From JAENVT01 sp043758005 (GTDB lineage Bacteria > Actinomycetota > Acidimicrobiia > Acidimicrobiales > Ilumatobacteraceae), in the NCBI GenBank assembly GCA_043758005.1, contig JAYVOI010000279.1:1-8435 (forward strand): 8,435 nt of DNA, in the 5' to 3' direction. Each line of letters starts with the position of its first letter. Positions within the stretch are counted from its first letter, which is position 1. Made by a program: the position numbers and the translations under genes. The notes beneath the pieces are model-generated. The model did no database searches. It was not told where the DNA came from and was given only the letters and a program-made list of their open reading frames with translations. Below are positions 1 to 7,014 of this stretch, in pieces.

Positions 1-551
1 GGGTGCTCGACGAGCACTCGGTCACCGAGCCGCACGACGACCTGGGCAACTCGATCCAGTGCATCCATCGCCCCGTCGACGACGGTCAACGCCTCGGCGT
101 GGAACGGCCATCCGGCGTGCAGGCGAGCCTCGAGCTCGGGCAGCACCGGGTTGTCGAGGTAGCTGGACGTCAGCGATTGCCGACTGACTTTGGCGACGAC
201 GGGGCCGAGGTCGGGGAGCAGGCCTGATGGTGGGGTGCCGGTCGACAGGTCGAGCGCGAAGTGCCCGGGGCCTTCGGTGACGCGCCGGTAGCGACGTGGC
301 GAGCCGGGCCCGGTGGGTTGACGCACGAACGTGCCCTGCCTGCCGCGGGCGTCGATCGCGCCGACCGACGTCAGTGTCTGCCAGGCCTCGCTGACCGTCG
401 TCGGCGACACGCCGAGCGACTTCGACAGCTCGCGGACGGTCGGCAATCGCGTGCCGACCGGGAGGTCGCCACGAGTGATCATCCGCCCGACGGCCGCAGC
501 GATGCCGCGGGCGCTGCGGTCCTCGATCGCGTCGGTGAACGTCACGGCCAT
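1..551 (-). CDS. MocR-family (GntR wHTH + aminotransferase-like) transcriptional regulator, partial
   Basis: Reading the minus strand from ATG at 551 gives 183 residues with no stop before the window edge, so the C-terminal part is missing. Residues about 8-77 form a GntR winged helix: LPTVRELSKSLGVSPTTVSE is the helix-turn-helix and GRQGTFV the wing. After a linker (about 78-97) comes the start of a fold-type I aminotransferase-like domain, with ALDLSTGTPP (99-108), the SYLDNP segment (130-135) and LTVVDGAMDALDRV (155-168), as in MocR proteins. The PLP-binding lysine would lie outside the window. An in-frame TGA at 578-576 excludes any start upstream of the ATG except within a few codons that contain none. 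No Shine-Dalgarno is visible, and the start lies inside an operator-like element. Divergent orientation to a pyrimidine-catabolism operon suggests it controls that operon, perhaps sensing an amine such as beta-alanine through PLP; this is inference. Confidence 0.9.
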   Translation of the reverse strand, partial: MAVTFTDAIEDRSARGIAAAVGRMITRGDLPVGTRLPTVRELSKSLGVSPTTVSEAWQTLTSVGAIDARGRQGTFVRQPTGPGSPRRYRRVTEGPGHFALDLSTGTPPSGLLPDLGPVVAKVSRQSLTSSYLDNPVLPELEARLHAGWPFHAEALTVVDGAMDALDRVAQVVVRLGDRVLVEH

Positions 552-565
552 TGTGCGGTAACAAT
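550..565. promoter_or_regulatory. Operator-like element A (16-bp inverted repeat) over the MocR start codon
   Basis: The plus strand reads ATTGTGCGGTAACAAT: arms ATTGT and ACAAT are perfect inverted repeats separated by 6 bp. A 14-of-16 match recurs at 819-834 near the divergent promoter, including an exact 10-mer CGGTAACAAT. The element covers both the probable -10 box and the start codon of the regulator, a position suited to autorepression. Recurrence at the two ends of the divergent region is direct evidence; binding by the MocR protein is inference. Confidence 0.6.
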
Positions 566-566
566 A
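551..566 (-). promoter_or_regulatory. Putative -10 region of the MocR gene, near-leaderless start
   Basis: On the minus strand TATTGT (566-561) fits a TANNNT -10 box and ends 9 nt before the A of the ATG at 551. Transcription would then start 0-3 nt before the start codon. The absence of an SD motif and the in-frame stop at 578-576 agree with a leaderless or near-leaderless mRNA. No convincing -35 was seen at the usual distance, which would be consistent with a weak or activator-dependent promoter. Confidence 0.4.
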
Positions 567-818
567 GCCGCGTTGTCAGCGTTCGATGCGTGGGACTTCT
601 GCACGTGGCGACACGAGCCGATAGCTCTGTGGAGGGTGCGCCAGGACGCTGGGATTCGTGGGTGTCTGGGTGGTCGTGCCGCGTTCGAATCGGACGAGTC
701 GAGCCTCGATCCCGGGGTGGACGCGGAACCGGAGGAGGAGGAGGAGTCGTCGTGCGATCGTGGCCGTACCGGGTGTCTGCGCCTGACTGCACCCCGTCTG
801 TTTCGGCTCCGTGAACTG

Positions 819-834
819 AATGTACGGTAACAAT
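819..834. promoter_or_regulatory. Operator-like element B upstream of the beta-ureidopropionase promoter
   Basis: AATGTACGGTAACAAT matches element A (550-565) at 14 of 16 positions in the same orientation. Its arms AATGT/ACAAT pair at 4 of 5 positions. It spans about -58 to -43 relative to the inferred transcription start at 877, where an activator could contact RNA polymerase. The first half recurs at 841-848, exactly 22 bp or two helical turns downstream. Confidence 0.6.
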
Positions 835-840
835 CCAGTT

Positions 841-848
841 ATTGTGCG
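841..848. promoter_or_regulatory. Operator half-site C on the -35 region
   Basis: ATTGTGCG is identical to the first 8 bp of element A. It is in direct-repeat phase with AATGTACG at the start of element B, 22 bp away, and pairs as an outward inverted repeat with ACAAT at 830-834 (ACAAT-CCAGTT-ATTGT). It overlaps the putative -35 hexamer TTGTGC (842-847). A regulator bound at B and C could either activate or occlude polymerase. Confidence 0.45.
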
Positions 849-877
849 CCCCTGAAGGTCACATTACGATCGCGGCA
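842..877 (+). promoter_or_regulatory. Putative promoter with leaderless start at the beta-ureidopropionase ATG
   Basis: TTGTGC (842-847), a 17-bp spacer and TACGAT (865-870, matching TANNNT) form a plausible sigma70-type promoter. The -10 box ends exactly 6 nt before the A of the ATG at 877, the spacing expected when the start codon is the transcription start. An in-frame TGA at 853-855 rules out a longer protein starting before it, and the only SD-like motif (GAAGG at 854-858) is too far away to serve. A leaderless mRNA is therefore the simplest reading. Confidence 0.5.
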
Positions 878-1719
878 TGGTGAACATCGTGCGAGCAGCG
901 CTTCTCCAAACCGACTGGGCCGGGACGAAGGAGGCGATGATCGACAAGCACGAGCAGGCCGCGCACGACGCCAAGGCCGAGGGCGCGCAGGTGATCTGCT
1001 TCCAGGAGCTGTTCTACGGTCCGTACTTCTGCCAGGTGCAAGACACGCAGTACTACAGCTACACCGAGCTGATCCCCGACGGCCCGACGACGCGCCGGTT
1101 CCAGAGCATCGCCAAGGAACTGGGCATGGTGATGGTGCTGCCGATGTACGAGCACGAGCAGGCCGGGATGTACTACAACACCGCCGCAGTGATCGATGCC
1201 GATGGCACCTACCTCGGCAAGTTCCGCAAGCAGCACATCCCGCAGACGAAGGGCTTCTGGGAGAAGTTCTACTTCCGTCCCGGAAACGGTGGCTATCCGA
1301 TCTTCGAGACGGCAGTCGGCAAGGTCGGTGTGTACATCTGCTACGACCGTCACTTCCCGGAGGGCTGGCGCGCCCTCGGGTTGAACGGCGCCGAGATCGT
1401 GTTCAACCCCTCTGCCACACATCGAGGCCTCAGCGAGTACATCTGGCGGATCGAGCAGCCGGCTGCCGCTGTCGCCAACATGTACTACGTCGGTGCCATC
1501 AACCGTGTGGGCATCGAGCCGCTCGGTGACGACGACTTCTATGGGCAGAGCTACTTCGTCGATCCTGAAGGCCAGTTCGTCGGTGACGTCGGCGATGCCT
1601 ACAAGCCGGAGCTGGTTGTGCGAGATCTCGACCTCGACACGATCAAACTGGTGCGCGACCGGTGGGCGTTCTACCGCGATCGCCGCCCGGATGCCTACGA
1701 CGAACTGGTCGAGCGGTAG
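877..1719 (+). CDS. Beta-ureidopropionase (N-carbamoyl-beta-alanine amidohydrolase), nitrilase superfamily
   Basis: The 280-residue protein is a single carbon-nitrogen hydrolase (nitrilase) domain. The catalytic triad is visible: Glu44 in CFQELF, Lys118 in GKFRKQHIP and Cys155 in YICYDRHFPEGWR. The segments DGPTTRRF, GAEIVFNPSAT, AINRVG and YGQSYFVDPEG, and the C-terminal RDRWAFYRDRRPDAYDELV, resemble what I recall of eukaryotic-type beta-ureidopropionase more than general nitrilases. The expected reaction is hydrolysis of N-carbamoyl-beta-alanine or N-carbamoyl-beta-aminoisobutyrate to the beta-amino acid, CO2 and ammonia, in the cytoplasm. Many bacteria use an unrelated M20-type amidohydrolase for this step. 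The protein is shorter than the human enzyme (roughly 380 residues), lacking the N-terminal extension. ATG 877 is followed directly by a GTG; the upstream in-frame stop at 853-855 limits alternatives. The dihydropyrimidinase gene begins 7 bp downstream, which supports the substrate call. An N-carbamoyl-D-amino acid hydrolase is the main alternative. Confidence 0.9.
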   Translation: MVNIVRAALLQTDWAGTKEAMIDKHEQAAHDAKAEGAQVICFQELFYGPYFCQVQDTQYYSYTELIPDGPTTRRFQSIAKELGMVMVLPMYEHEQAGMYYNTAAVIDADGTYLGKFRKQHIPQTKGFWEKFYFRPGNGGYPIFETAVGKVGVYICYDRHFPEGWRALGLNGAEIVFNPSATHRGLSEYIWRIEQPAAAVANMYYVGAINRVGIEPLGDDDFYGQSYFVDPEGQFVGDVGDAYKPELVVRDLDLDTIKLVRDRWAFYRDRRPDAYDELVER

Positions 1720-1726
1720 GAGCACC

Positions 1727-3169
1727 ATGACCACCACACTCATCAAGAACGGCCGGGTCATCTCGACCACCGGCGTGATCGCCCAAGACGTGTTGATCAC
1801 CGACGAGACCGTGACCGCGCTGGGTTCTCCTGGCTACTTCACCGAAGAGGGCTGCGATCGAGTCATCGATGCACTCGGCAAGTACGTCATCCCCGGCGGT
1901 ATCGACGTGCACACCCACATGGAGATGCCCTTCGGTGGCACCCTGGCCAGCGACACGTTCGAGACCGGCACCCGCGCCGCCGCGTGGGGCGGTGTCACCA
2001 CGATCGTCGACATGGCGGTACAGAACACGGGCGGCGACGTGCACACTGCGCTCGCCGACTGGCATCGCAAGGCAGAGGGCCAGTGCGCCATCGACTACGC
2101 CTTCCACCAGATCATCGGCGGCGTCGACGAGGAGTCCCTGAAGGGCATGAAGTACCTCGTCGACAACGAAGGCGTCACCAGCTTCAAGTTGTTCATGGCC
2201 TACCCAGGCGTGCTGTACAGCGACGACGGCCAGCTGCTGCGTGCCATGCAGTCGGCCGCCGAGTGCGGGGCGATGATCATGATGCACGCCGAGAATGGCA
2301 TCGCCATCGACGTTCTGGTGCAGCAGGCCTTGGCCCGCGGTGACACTGACCCAAAGTTCCACAGCTACACCCGGCCCTCGCCGCTCGAGGCAGAAGCCAC
2401 GCATCGCGCCATCGTGCTCAGTCACGTCGCCGGCAACGTGCCGCTGTACATCGTGCACATGTCGGCTGGCGACGCGTTGAATGAGGTCGCCGCCGCCCGT
2501 CATGAAGGTCGCAACGTGTTCGCCGAGACCTGCCCGCAATATCTCTGGCTGACGTTGGAAGAGACGCTCGGCAAGCCGGGTTTCGAGGGCGCCAAGTGGG
2601 TATGCAGCACCCCCGTTCGCAGCAAGGATCACGACCCGGACTACATCGGCCAGATGGGCCACGGTCACCAGGGTGATCTCTGGAAGGGCCTACGGATGAA
2701 CGAGCTCGCCGTGGTGTCGACCGATCACTGTCCGTTCTGCATGAAGGATCAGAAAGAGATGGGGCTCGGAAGCTTCGCCAAGATCCCCAACGGGATCGGT
2801 GGCGTCGAGCACCGCATGGAGCTGATCTACCAGGGTGTCGTCGCCGGCGAGTTGTCGCTGGAGCGATGGGTCGAGACCTGCTGCACAACGCCGGCGCGGA
2901 TGTTCGGGATGTATCCGAAGAAGGGTGTGATCGCCCCGGGCAGCGACGCCGACGTCGTGGTGTGGGACCCCAACACCAAGACCAAGATCGGGATCAACGA
3001 CAAGCACCACATGAACATGGATTACTCGGCCTGGGAGGGGTGGGTGATCGACGGCAAGGTCGACACGGTCTTGTCGCGCGGGGTCGTGGTCATGGAGAAC
3101 GACACCTACACGGGCAAGAAAGGCCACGGTCAATTCATCAAGCGTGGGCTCAGTCAGTACCTCGTCTGA
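1727..3169 (+). CDS. hydA: Dihydropyrimidinase / D-hydantoinase (cyclic amidohydrolase)
   Basis: The 480-residue protein is a full-length amidohydrolase-superfamily TIM-barrel enzyme with the binuclear zinc site: His62 and His64 in GGIDVHTHMEMPFGG, Lys154 in TSFKLFMAYPG (the lysine carboxylated in this family), His187 in MMHAEN, His244 in YIVHMSAG and Asp333 in VSTDHCPF. Tyr159 matches the substrate-binding tyrosine. The late GVIAPGSDADVVVWDP segment is the small beta-sandwich domain typical of the family. It should open 5,6-dihydrouracil or dihydrothymine to the N-carbamoyl-beta-amino acid, the substrate of the upstream gene product. The ATG at 1727 is chosen because AGGAG (1718-1722) lies 4 nt upstream, overlapping the previous stop; the open frame continues upstream to 1493, but that stretch overlaps the preceding gene and looks nothing like the family. 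The 7-bp gap indicates co-transcription. Hydantoin substrates remain possible. Confidence 0.95.
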   Translation: MTTTLIKNGRVISTTGVIAQDVLITDETVTALGSPGYFTEEGCDRVIDALGKYVIPGGIDVHTHMEMPFGGTLASDTFETGTRAAAWGGVTTIVDMAVQNTGGDVHTALADWHRKAEGQCAIDYAFHQIIGGVDEESLKGMKYLVDNEGVTSFKLFMAYPGVLYSDDGQLLRAMQSAAECGAMIMMHAENGIAIDVLVQQALARGDTDPKFHSYTRPSPLEAEATHRAIVLSHVAGNVPLYIVHMSAGDALNEVAAARHEGRNVFAETCPQYLWLTLEETLGKPGFEGAKWVCSTPVRSKDHDPDYIGQMGHGHQGDLWKGLRMNELAVVSTDHCPFCMKDQKEMGLGSFAKIPNGIGGVEHRMELIYQGVVAGELSLERWVETCCTTPARMFGMYPKKGVIAPGSDADVVVWDPNTKTKIGINDKHHMNMDYSAWEGWVIDGKVDTVLSRGVVVMENDTYTGKKGHGQFIKRGLSQYLV

Positions 3170-3187
3170 CCCGTTCGTCGCCGCCGC

Positions 3188-3257
3188 TTGGTCTTCGTCC
3201 CTCGACACGGTCAGGGGAAACCCGCCCCTGACCTACCGTCTCGGGATCGAAGACCAA
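3188..3257. repeat. Palindromic intergenic repeat, copy 1 (long hairpin)
   Basis: Beginning 19 bp after the dihydropyrimidinase stop, this element folds on itself. The inner stem GGTCAGGGG (3209-3217) pairs with CCCCTGACC (3225-3233) around a 7-nt loop. CTCGACAC (3201-3208) pairs imperfectly with 3238-3245, after an unpaired TAC. The outer arm TTGGTCTTCG (3188-3197) pairs perfectly with CGAAGACCAA (3248-3257). Positions 3194-3245 match 4939-4990 at 47 of 52 bases. There is no downstream T tract, so it is not a canonical intrinsic terminator. It may be a REP-like dispersed repeat, a 3'-end stabiliser or an attenuator. Confidence 0.8.
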
Positions 3258-3274
3258 CCGTCGGCTCCTCACTA

Positions 3275-3301
3275 CTCACTCATCTCACGCTCACTCATCT
3301 C
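3275..3301. repeat. Tandem 12-bp direct repeat in the dehydrogenase leader
   Basis: CTCACTCATCTC occurs at 3275-3286 and again at 3290-3301, a 15-bp period. The element lies between the palindromic repeat and the methylmalonate semialdehyde dehydrogenase gene. It could be a regulator site or a simple slippage product. Confidence 0.5.
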
Positions 3302-3319
3302 GGGGCAAGTCACTGAATA

Positions 3320-3334
3320 TCCGGTTGCACCGGA
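3320..3334. promoter_or_regulatory. Short palindrome upstream of the dehydrogenase gene
   Basis: TCCGG (3320-3324) and CCGGA (3330-3334) flank TTGCA, giving a 15-bp hyphenated palindrome 76 bp before the start codon. It differs from the ATTGT/ACAAT element in the divergent region, so a different protein, or none, would bind it. An AT-rich GAATAT lies just upstream (3315-3320), but no convincing promoter pair was found. Confidence 0.3.
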
Positions 3335-3390
3335 GATTTGGTGCCTGGTCCCTCAACACACTCGGCGGGCGTCCACCTCGCCGTCGGATC

Positions 3391-3400
3391 AGGAAGAAGG
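3391..3400 (+). promoter_or_regulatory. Ribosome binding region for the dehydrogenase
   Basis: The purine-rich AGGAAGAAGG ends 10 nt before ATG 3411, somewhat farther than ideal, with GAAAG (3403-3407) closer in. It supports the ATG at 3411 as the start and contrasts with the leaderless head of the cluster. Confidence 0.5.
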
Positions 3401-3410
3401 CTGAAAGACA

Positions 3411-4895
<1,485 letters not shown>

Positions 4896-4936
4896 GTGTG
4901 GTCCAGCCCTTCAGCCCCGGCTTCGCCGAGTCTCGG

Positions 4937-4999
4937 CGTTCGTCACTCGACACGGTCAGGGGAACCCCACCCCTGACCTACCGTGTCGAGGAGCGAACG
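4937..4999. repeat. Palindromic intergenic repeat, copy 2 (long hairpin)
   Basis: Beginning 41 bp after the dehydrogenase stop, this is the second copy of the element at 3188-3257, in the same orientation. CTCGACAC (4946-4953) pairs perfectly with GTGTCGAG (4983-4990), GGTCAGGGG (4954-4962) with CCCCTGACC (4970-4978), and the outer arm CGTTCG (4937-4942) with CGAACG (4994-4999). The same unpaired TAC (4979-4981) interrupts the 3' strand. Relative to copy 1, two outer base pairs changed together (T-A to C-G and C-G to G-C), so the pairing was kept while the sequence changed. There is no T tract. Confidence 0.8.
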
Positions 5000-5056
5000 G
5001 CGGGCTCTCGCCCCTGCTCCGTGGGTGTCGCCGAACAAGTTGAGGAGTGGGGCTAG

Positions 5057-6088
5057 ATGGACTTTGGGGTGGTTTTGCAGACGACGCCTCCTTCGGCGCG
5101 CGTCGTCGATCTGGCCAAGCGGGCGGAGGCGTACGGGTTCACGCATGTTTGGACCTTCGACTCGCACATCTTGTGGGAAGAGCCCTACGTCATCTACAGC
5201 AAGATCCTTTCCGAGACGCGCAAGGTCGTCGTCGGACCGATGGTCACCAACCCGGCTACACGCGACTGGACAGTGACTGCCAGCGTGTACGCGACCCTCA
5301 ACGAGATGTTCGGCAATCGCACGGTGTGCGGCATCGGGCGCGGAGATTCCGCTGTCCGCGTGACCAACGGGGCACCGACCACGCTGGCCACCTTGCGAGA
5401 GTCGGTGCATGTGATCCGCGAGCTCGCCAATGGGCGCAGCGTCGAGTACAAGGGATCGCAACTTCGGTTTCCGTGGTCGGTCGACAGTTCGCTCGAGGTG
5501 TGGATCGCTGCGTATGGGCCGAAGGCGCTGGCGCTCACTGGCGAGGTCGGCGATGGGTTCATCCTGCAATTGGCCGACCTGTCGATCGCCGAATGGACGA
5601 TCAAGGCGGTCCGCGATGCTGCCGCCGCAGCGGGTCGCGATCCCGCGGAGATCACCATCTGCGTCGCCGCACCGGCGTACGTCACCGATGGAACCGCAGC
5701 GAGCTTGACCCACGCCCGGGAGCAATGCCGCTGGTTCGGCGGGATGGTCGGCAACCACGTCGCCGACATCGTCGCCCGATACGGCGATCACAGTGGTGCG
5801 GTGCCCCAAGCCCTGACCGACTACATCAAGGGCCGCGAGGGCTACGACTACAACGAGCACGGGCAGGCCGGCAACGTGCACACCCAGTTCGTGCCCGACG
5901 ACATCGTCGATCGGTTCTGCATCGTCGGCCCGGTCGACCAACACATCGATCGCATGGTTGCGCTGAAGGATCTCGGTGTGGATCAGTTCAGCATCTACCT
6001 GCAACACGACGACAAAGACCACACGCTGCAGGTCTACGGCGAGAAGGTGTTGCCGGCGGTCGCCGAAACGGTCAAGGCCAAAGCGTGA
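5057..6088 (+). CDS. LLM-class flavin/F420-dependent oxidoreductase
   Basis: The 343-residue protein has the luciferase-like TIM-barrel pattern: MDFGVVLQTTPP, RAEAYGFTHVWTFDSH (22-37), VVVGPMVTNPATRDWTVTAS, the GNRTVCGIGRGDSAVR segment (86-101), VWIAAYGPKALALTGEVGDGFIL and, near the C terminus, VGPVDQHIDRMVALKDLGVDQFSIY. From memory this resembles the CPS_4043-type subfamily (TIGR03842), often annotated F420-dependent; the true cofactor (FMN or F420) cannot be read from the sequence. Its substrate is unknown. It could act on the pyrimidine ring or on a transported precursor, since it sits between a pyrimidine-route enzyme and an importer. RutA, which opens the uracil ring oxidatively, belongs to the same superfamily, but this protein does not look like a close RutA relative. 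GAGGAG (5042-5047) is a strong SD 9 nt before ATG 5057. Its stop overlaps the next start (GTGA), so it is translationally coupled to the transporter. Confidence 0.88.
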   Translation: MDFGVVLQTTPPSARVVDLAKRAEAYGFTHVWTFDSHILWEEPYVIYSKILSETRKVVVGPMVTNPATRDWTVTASVYATLNEMFGNRTVCGIGRGDSAVRVTNGAPTTLATLRESVHVIRELANGRSVEYKGSQLRFPWSVDSSLEVWIAAYGPKALALTGEVGDGFILQLADLSIAEWTIKAVRDAAAAAGRDPAEITICVAAPAYVTDGTAASLTHAREQCRWFGGMVGNHVADIVARYGDHSGAVPQALTDYIKGREGYDYNEHGQAGNVHTQFVPDDIVDRFCIVGPVDQHIDRMVALKDLGVDQFSIYLQHDDKDHTLQVYGEKVLPAVAETVKAKA

Positions 6089-7014
6089 CCGCTGAGTTGG
6101 TCGTGCGATCCGAAGGTCGCGCGAATGGTGAGCGGCAGCGGGCGTACCTGTACCGCGTCCGGCGGGCGGCAATGTTCGTGCTCTCGATGGCGCTCGTCGC
6201 CGCGGGGTGGGAGCTGTACAAGCGGCTGGGCCCACAAGACGGGGGCAGCGTGTTCGGCTGGAAGATCCTGCCGCGGGCCAAGGACCGGGTGATGCCCCAC
6301 GTGTCAGACATCGCCTCGCGATTCAGCGATCCGATCAGCAGATCGTCGGACGAATCCGTGTTCTCCGTCGTGCTGAGAGCGGTGTTGTACTCGTTCCGTC
6401 TCGTTCTCGCCGGGTTCGCTCTCGGATTGATCGCAGGGGTGCTGCTGGCCGTCATCATGACGCGGTTCAAGATCGCGGCGCGGGCGGTGCTGCCGTACCT
6501 CGTGATCTCGCAGACGATTCCCCTCATCGCCCTCGCTCCGCTGATCCGCAGCTGGGGCGGCAAGCTCCAGTTCGGCGGCTTCGTGTGGGAACCCTGGATG
6601 TCTGCCTCGTTGCTCGGTGCATTCCTCACGTTCTTCCCGATCGCCGTGGGCACGCTTCGCGGCTTGCAGTCGCCATCGGCATCGTCGCTCGAATTGATGG
6701 ACAGTCTCGCGGCACCGTGGCGGAGCACGTTGTTCAAGTTGCGCTTCCCAGCCGCGTTGCCGTACATGATCCCTGCACTGAAGTTGGGTGCCGCCGGCGC
6801 AGTGATCGGCGTCGTGGTCTCGGAGATCTCGATCGGCCTCCGCGGAGGCATCGGCCGGCTGGTGATCGAGTTCGCTCGAGCGACCACCAGCGATCCGGCG
6901 ATCGTGTACACAGCTGTCATCGGCGCTGCGTTCCTGGGTCTGGTGATGGCCGGGTTGGTGTCGATCGTCGACCTGGCACTGATGCGCAATCGTCCCCGGG
7001 AGGTCGCGGCATGA
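6085..7014 (+). CDS. ABC transporter permease (SsuC/TauC/ThiX-like), first of two
   Basis: From GTG 6085 the product has 309 residues. It has an N-terminal cytoplasmic tail rich in charged residues (1-27), a first membrane segment (about 28-45), then a BPD-type permease domain with hydrophobic spans near 98-125, 136-153, 174-194, 233-250 and 273-298. The cytoplasmic EAA loop, which contacts the ATPase, is ELMDSLAAPWRSTLFKLRFP (203-222), followed by AALPYMIPALKLG. The segment WGGKLQFGGFVWEPWM (157-172) is an insert between spans. The GTG start overlaps the preceding TGA by 4 bp, with AAGG at 6074-6077; no ATG lies nearby, so GTG is the best choice. The family imports sulfonates, nitrate, riboflavin or thiamine-pyrimidine precursors; here a pyrimidine or related heterocycle is likely, but not shown by sequence. 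Confidence 0.92.
   Translation: MTAELVVRSEGRANGERQRAYLYRVRRAAMFVLSMALVAAGWELYKRLGPQDGGSVFGWKILPRAKDRVMPHVSDIASRFSDPISRSSDESVFSVVLRAVLYSFRLVLAGFALGLIAGVLLAVIMTRFKIAARAVLPYLVISQTIPLIALAPLIRSWGGKLQFGGFVWEPWMSASLLGAFLTFFPIAVGTLRGLQSPSASSLELMDSLAAPWRSTLFKLRFPAALPYMIPALKLGAAGAVIGVVVSEISIGLRGGIGRLVIEFARATTSDPAIVYTAVIGAAFLGLVMAGLVSIVDLALMRNRPREVAA

Larger units (their letters stand above)
552..876. other. Divergent intergenic region between regulator and catabolic operon
   Basis: This 325-bp stretch separates the divergently transcribed regulator and beta-ureidopropionase. Its ends carry operator-like elements and promoters, described separately. The middle (about 570-815) has no recognisable gene. 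It does contain a purine run of five GGA triplets at 731-745. Short open frames through it, in both directions, give low-complexity Arg/Pro/Ser-rich products with no recognised motif. It could be a degraded gene remnant, a leader or spacer DNA; the sequence does not decide. Confidence 0.5.

Noticed and set aside
670..745. Possible tRNA-like segment around GTTCGAATC in the intergenic region
   Set aside because: The T-arm-like sequence has no complementary flanking stem, and no acceptor or anticodon arm could be assembled around it.
22..792. 256-codon open frame on the minus strand overlapping the regulator and intergenic region
   Set aside because: The product is Arg/Pro-rich with no domain, and another minus frame from 551 encodes a clear MocR protein over the same DNA.
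1493..1726. N-terminal extension of dihydropyrimidinase using the upstream ATG at 1493
   Set aside because: It would overlap the preceding gene by over 200 bp and the added residues are Ser/Arg-rich with no family match; ATG 1727 has an SD and gives the expected length.
859..1800. 313-codon open frame antisense to beta-ureidopropionase
   Set aside because: It is a shadow of a GC-rich gene whose plus-strand frame carries the full nitrilase triad; the antisense product shows no motif.
3188..3257. Canonical intrinsic terminator after dihydropyrimidinase
   Set aside because: The hairpin is strong but no T-rich tract follows, and a near copy occurs at 4937-4999, so it is better described as a structured repeat; some termination activity is not excluded.
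3144..3404. Small open frame (86 codons) in the intergenic region after dihydropyrimidinase
   Set aside because: Its only resemblance to another frame in the window, near 4940, comes from the shared palindromic repeat DNA, not from a protein family.
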